NCBI GenBank assembly: GCA_946699065.1
Contig: CAMPDV010000146.1
Coordinates: 434,001 to 498,000, forward strand
Length of the DNA stretch: 64,000 nt
Direction of reading: 5' to 3'
DNA from: Loxodes magnus
Taxonomy: Eukaryota; Ciliophora; Karyorelictea; Loxodida; Loxodidae
In this document: positions 61,545-64,000 of the stretch, piece after piece
How positions within the stretch are numbered: the first letter of the stretch is position 1
Layout: every line of letters starts with the position of its first letter
Program-made: the position numbers and the translations under genes
Notes under the pieces: model-generated
The model's input: only the letters and a program-made list of their open reading frames with translations
What the model was told of the DNA's origin: nothing
Database searches by the model: none

Positions 61545-63425
61545 ATGTAGAAACCATTATCAAGTCTCCTTTCAGGCTCGCAAATGGATCTAAGGGAATA
61601 CTCTGAAAAAGTTCAACAGGATCTTACACTTCTTTAGCAATAATCAGTGAATGACTACTTAGAATCTTAAACCGAAATTTTAGAGCTACATTAGCAGTTA
61701 ACTAATTCCTGTACGATGTTGGATAAAATAGAAAATATGCTAACGGAATTTAAAAAAGATCTTAGCGGAATTAGTTCTGAAATTTAGAAACTCTAGGATA
61801 GATCTTTAAGCATGGCAGTGCAGTTGTCAAATCGTAAAAATATAGAAACTTAACTAGACCAATTTTTATAAAAAGTAATGTTACCACCTGATTTGATATA
61901 TAACATTTGCGAAAAGGAGATTAATGAAGAGTATATAGAGTATGTTAATAATCTACTGGAAAGACTTAAATTTTTTGACACTTTTTTTAGCAGTAGCAGT
62001 GGAACTACTCCAGTAGCCACTTAAGAAGTATTTCCTGAGCTCTAGAAATTAAAGACTAAAGCTATAATAAGAGTAAGGGGATTTTTACTAGCTTTGATAC
62101 ATAATCTTAAAAAACCTAAAACTAATGTATAGGTATTATAGTAAAACATCGTACTGAAGTTCAAAGATTTGTTGAACTTTTTATAAATTTGTGATGTAGA
62201 AATTTACAAAGAGATAGGAGCAACGTATGTTGATATTTTATCTCAAATCTATGCTAAACATTTTCATAGTTATTTTTCAAGTCTAAAAAAGCTCCTATTT
62301 GATCAAATGACGAAAAATGATTTGATTGTACCTCAGCACGAAAATTAGAATTATGATATGTTTGCCTTAAAGGCAACTAGAAAGAATATTCTTGAAGAAC
62401 TGGAAATCTAAAACCCAATAGTTTATCATACTGCTGTAAAATATAATGAGAAGTACTACATAGAGAGAATCTTTTAGTCAGTCAGCCGACTTTTAGCAGA
62501 TACTGCAAGTTCTGAATATTTTTTTATTTGCGAGTTTTTCAGCAAATTTGAAGGTTTTGAAGATATTTTCGAAAAGGTTTTCCAGAATATTTATACCATT
62601 TTGAAATAAATGGTAACAAGTTCATATGACTGTGTAGGAATCTTGCTAATGCTAAGGATCAATGAAGGATATGCTTTCATTCTGTAACAACGAAATGTAC
62701 CTATTTTAAGCTCCTACTTTGATAAAATAAACTAGATTCTTTGGCCAAGATTATAAATTCTTTTGGACGAACATATTTAATCGCTTGAAAAAGCTAAGAA
62801 TGTATAGGTTGAAAATCATAAAGTGCACTATGTTTCCAGACGTTATGCCTTTTTTACAGGCTCTCTGTTCAAAATAATTCCTTAGTCAGTTCATCAAATG
62901 CTTAAGTAAAGGCTACAACAACTTCGAAAAGCAATGGTAGAATTCTTAGAAAATATGTCTTCTATTCACTTTCTTGATTAGAAAACAAAGGCAGTTTTTG
63001 TGCTTAATAACATAGACTTCATTCTTGAAATGTACTAATAATTTACTTTACCTTCAAACGATGATATGACTGCTATGGAATAAATTCTACATGAATATAC
63101 TGATCTATTCATTTAGAATCAGATTCATGAAGTCTTTAAAGAACTTATAAACTTCGTCAAAAGCGGCAATAAAGATGTAAATATGATTGAGTAGATAGGT
63201 ACCAACTTCTAGAGAGATTACCAAAAAGGAGTAGCTTTAATGCAGCAACTAATAAAAGATTTGATAGTAAATTAAGAAAACATGAAATAGACTAGAAAGC
63301 AGTGCTTAACTAAGCTAATGCTGCATTATTCAGAATACGAGCAAATTATAAGGGATAATGCTCCTCAGTTACAGAAACTTATCATTCCAAAGCATAGTTT
63401 AATCAGCGAATTCAAAGATATTTGA
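61545..63425 (+). CDS. VPS52: VPS52, subunit of the GARP/EARP tethering complex
   Basis: 626 residues without introns, from ATG 61545 to TGA 63423-63425, close to the yeast length of about 640. An N-terminal coiled coil (about 15-100, including LLQQQSVNDYLESQTEILEL and MAVQLSNRKNIE) is followed by the family's most typical block at about 112-145: LPPDLIYNICEKEINEEYIE, then LERLKFFD. The middle part has KTKAIIRVRGFLLALIHNLK and QQNIVLKFKDLLNFL; the C-terminal half is all-helical (SRRYAFFTGSLFKI; AMVEFLENMSSIHFLDQK). VPS52 works with VPS51, 53 and 54 in tethering endosome-derived vesicles at the trans-Golgi. No TGA occurs inside the frame and the only Trp (ILWPR) is TGG. Identification rests on pattern recognition of the family. 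Confidence 0.85.
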
Positions 63426-64000
63426 TATATATTTTATTTTTAACTTCTATTTTAAACTATCTTATTACATTCCCATTGCTTGCGCTTGTAAGCTTATAGT
63501 TAAATCTTATAATCACCTCACTATTTATATAAGTTTAATCTATTATTGTTACTTTTAAAAGAATTTTCTGAGGATATGATTGTTAATCTATTTCGCTTAT
63601 TAAAATAGTTTTCATCTACTAAGGAATATAAATAAAATAGCATAATAAAGAATTCAAATTTCTAGTGATAGTTAGCTAGAAATTAAATATAAAAGGAAGC
63701 TTTATCATTACAATTAATTAATTAAGATGAATCATAAAAAATATAGCTCAAATTATCAAAAGTATATAGTAAACATTTGCTATTTTAGGAAAATTCAAAT
63801 CTATCTAGGAGTATAAAAATGTCAAGAATTAGTATTAACGGTATCATATAATCTAATAACAATATCCCTGACAGTTAATTTTAAACTAACACATTTAACT
63901 TTCTAGATGTTCAAATGATATTCTTAAAAGTCTATATAATAAATACCCTTATGCTAGTAAATAATTTATCATTATTTTATGATTTTAATTGATTTATTAA
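63426..64000. other. AT-rich end of window
   Basis: No gene, telomere repeat or structured RNA seen in the last 575 bases. Confidence 0.5.

Noticed and set aside
1-64000. Single-stop ciliate code (TGA always stop), as in Tetrahymena
   Set aside because: Conserved domains of the kinases, CH-repeat protein and both FkbM enzymes are crossed by TGA exactly at Trp positions.

Overview
The window looks like nuclear DNA of a ciliate, most probably a karyorelictean such as Loxodes. It is very AT-rich. Conserved proteins read through only if TAA and TAG are glutamine and TGA is tryptophan, yet every recognisable gene also ends at a TGA. This is the ambiguous karyorelict code (UAA/UAG = Gln, UGA = Trp or stop). 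The supporting evidence is internal: two near-identical kinase genes swap TGA and TGG at the same Trp codons, and TGA sits at conserved Trp positions of calponin-homology and FkbM domains. Coding regions carry tiny GT..AG introns, mostly 19-23 nt. With almost no stop codons, long 'open' frames mean little, so I accepted genes only on protein motifs, paralogy, composition, or introns that restore a frame.

Layout: 0.2-3.6 kb, two convergent genes, a lysine-rich unknown and a protein with tandem helix-turn-helix units. 4.6-21.3 kb, an accessory area with members of one family of membrane-anchored kinase/pseudokinase genes (remnant at 4.6 kb, genes at 7.3, 15.3 and 19.6 kb; a further member at 35.2 kb), a GC-richer island at 12.3-12.7 kb and a repeated gene family. 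23.1-33.0 kb, the densest part: a BAH-PHD-TFIIS-like chromatin/transcription protein, an unknown minus-strand gene, a Qc-type SNARE, a protein with five calponin-homology modules, and an FkbM-type methyltransferase meeting it tail to tail. 40-42.7 kb, an acidic IQ-motif protein. 45-51.2 kb, a putative membrane protein, a second FkbM methyltransferase and a large secreted cysteine-rich protein. 52.6-54 kb, a four-pass membrane protein. 58-59.4 kb, a second GC-richer island and the second copy of the repeated family. 60-63.4 kb, an unknown gene divergent from VPS52 of the GARP complex.

The recognisable proteins serve membrane traffic (SNARE, VPS52), Golgi-type methylation (FkbM with N-terminal anchor), cytoskeleton (CH domains), chromatin (BAH/PHD) and the cell surface (Cys-rich protein, transmembrane kinases). 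Genes are separated by gene-poor AT-rich stretches of up to about 3 kb or more. I saw no rRNA, tRNA, telomere repeat, CRISPR array or intact transposon.
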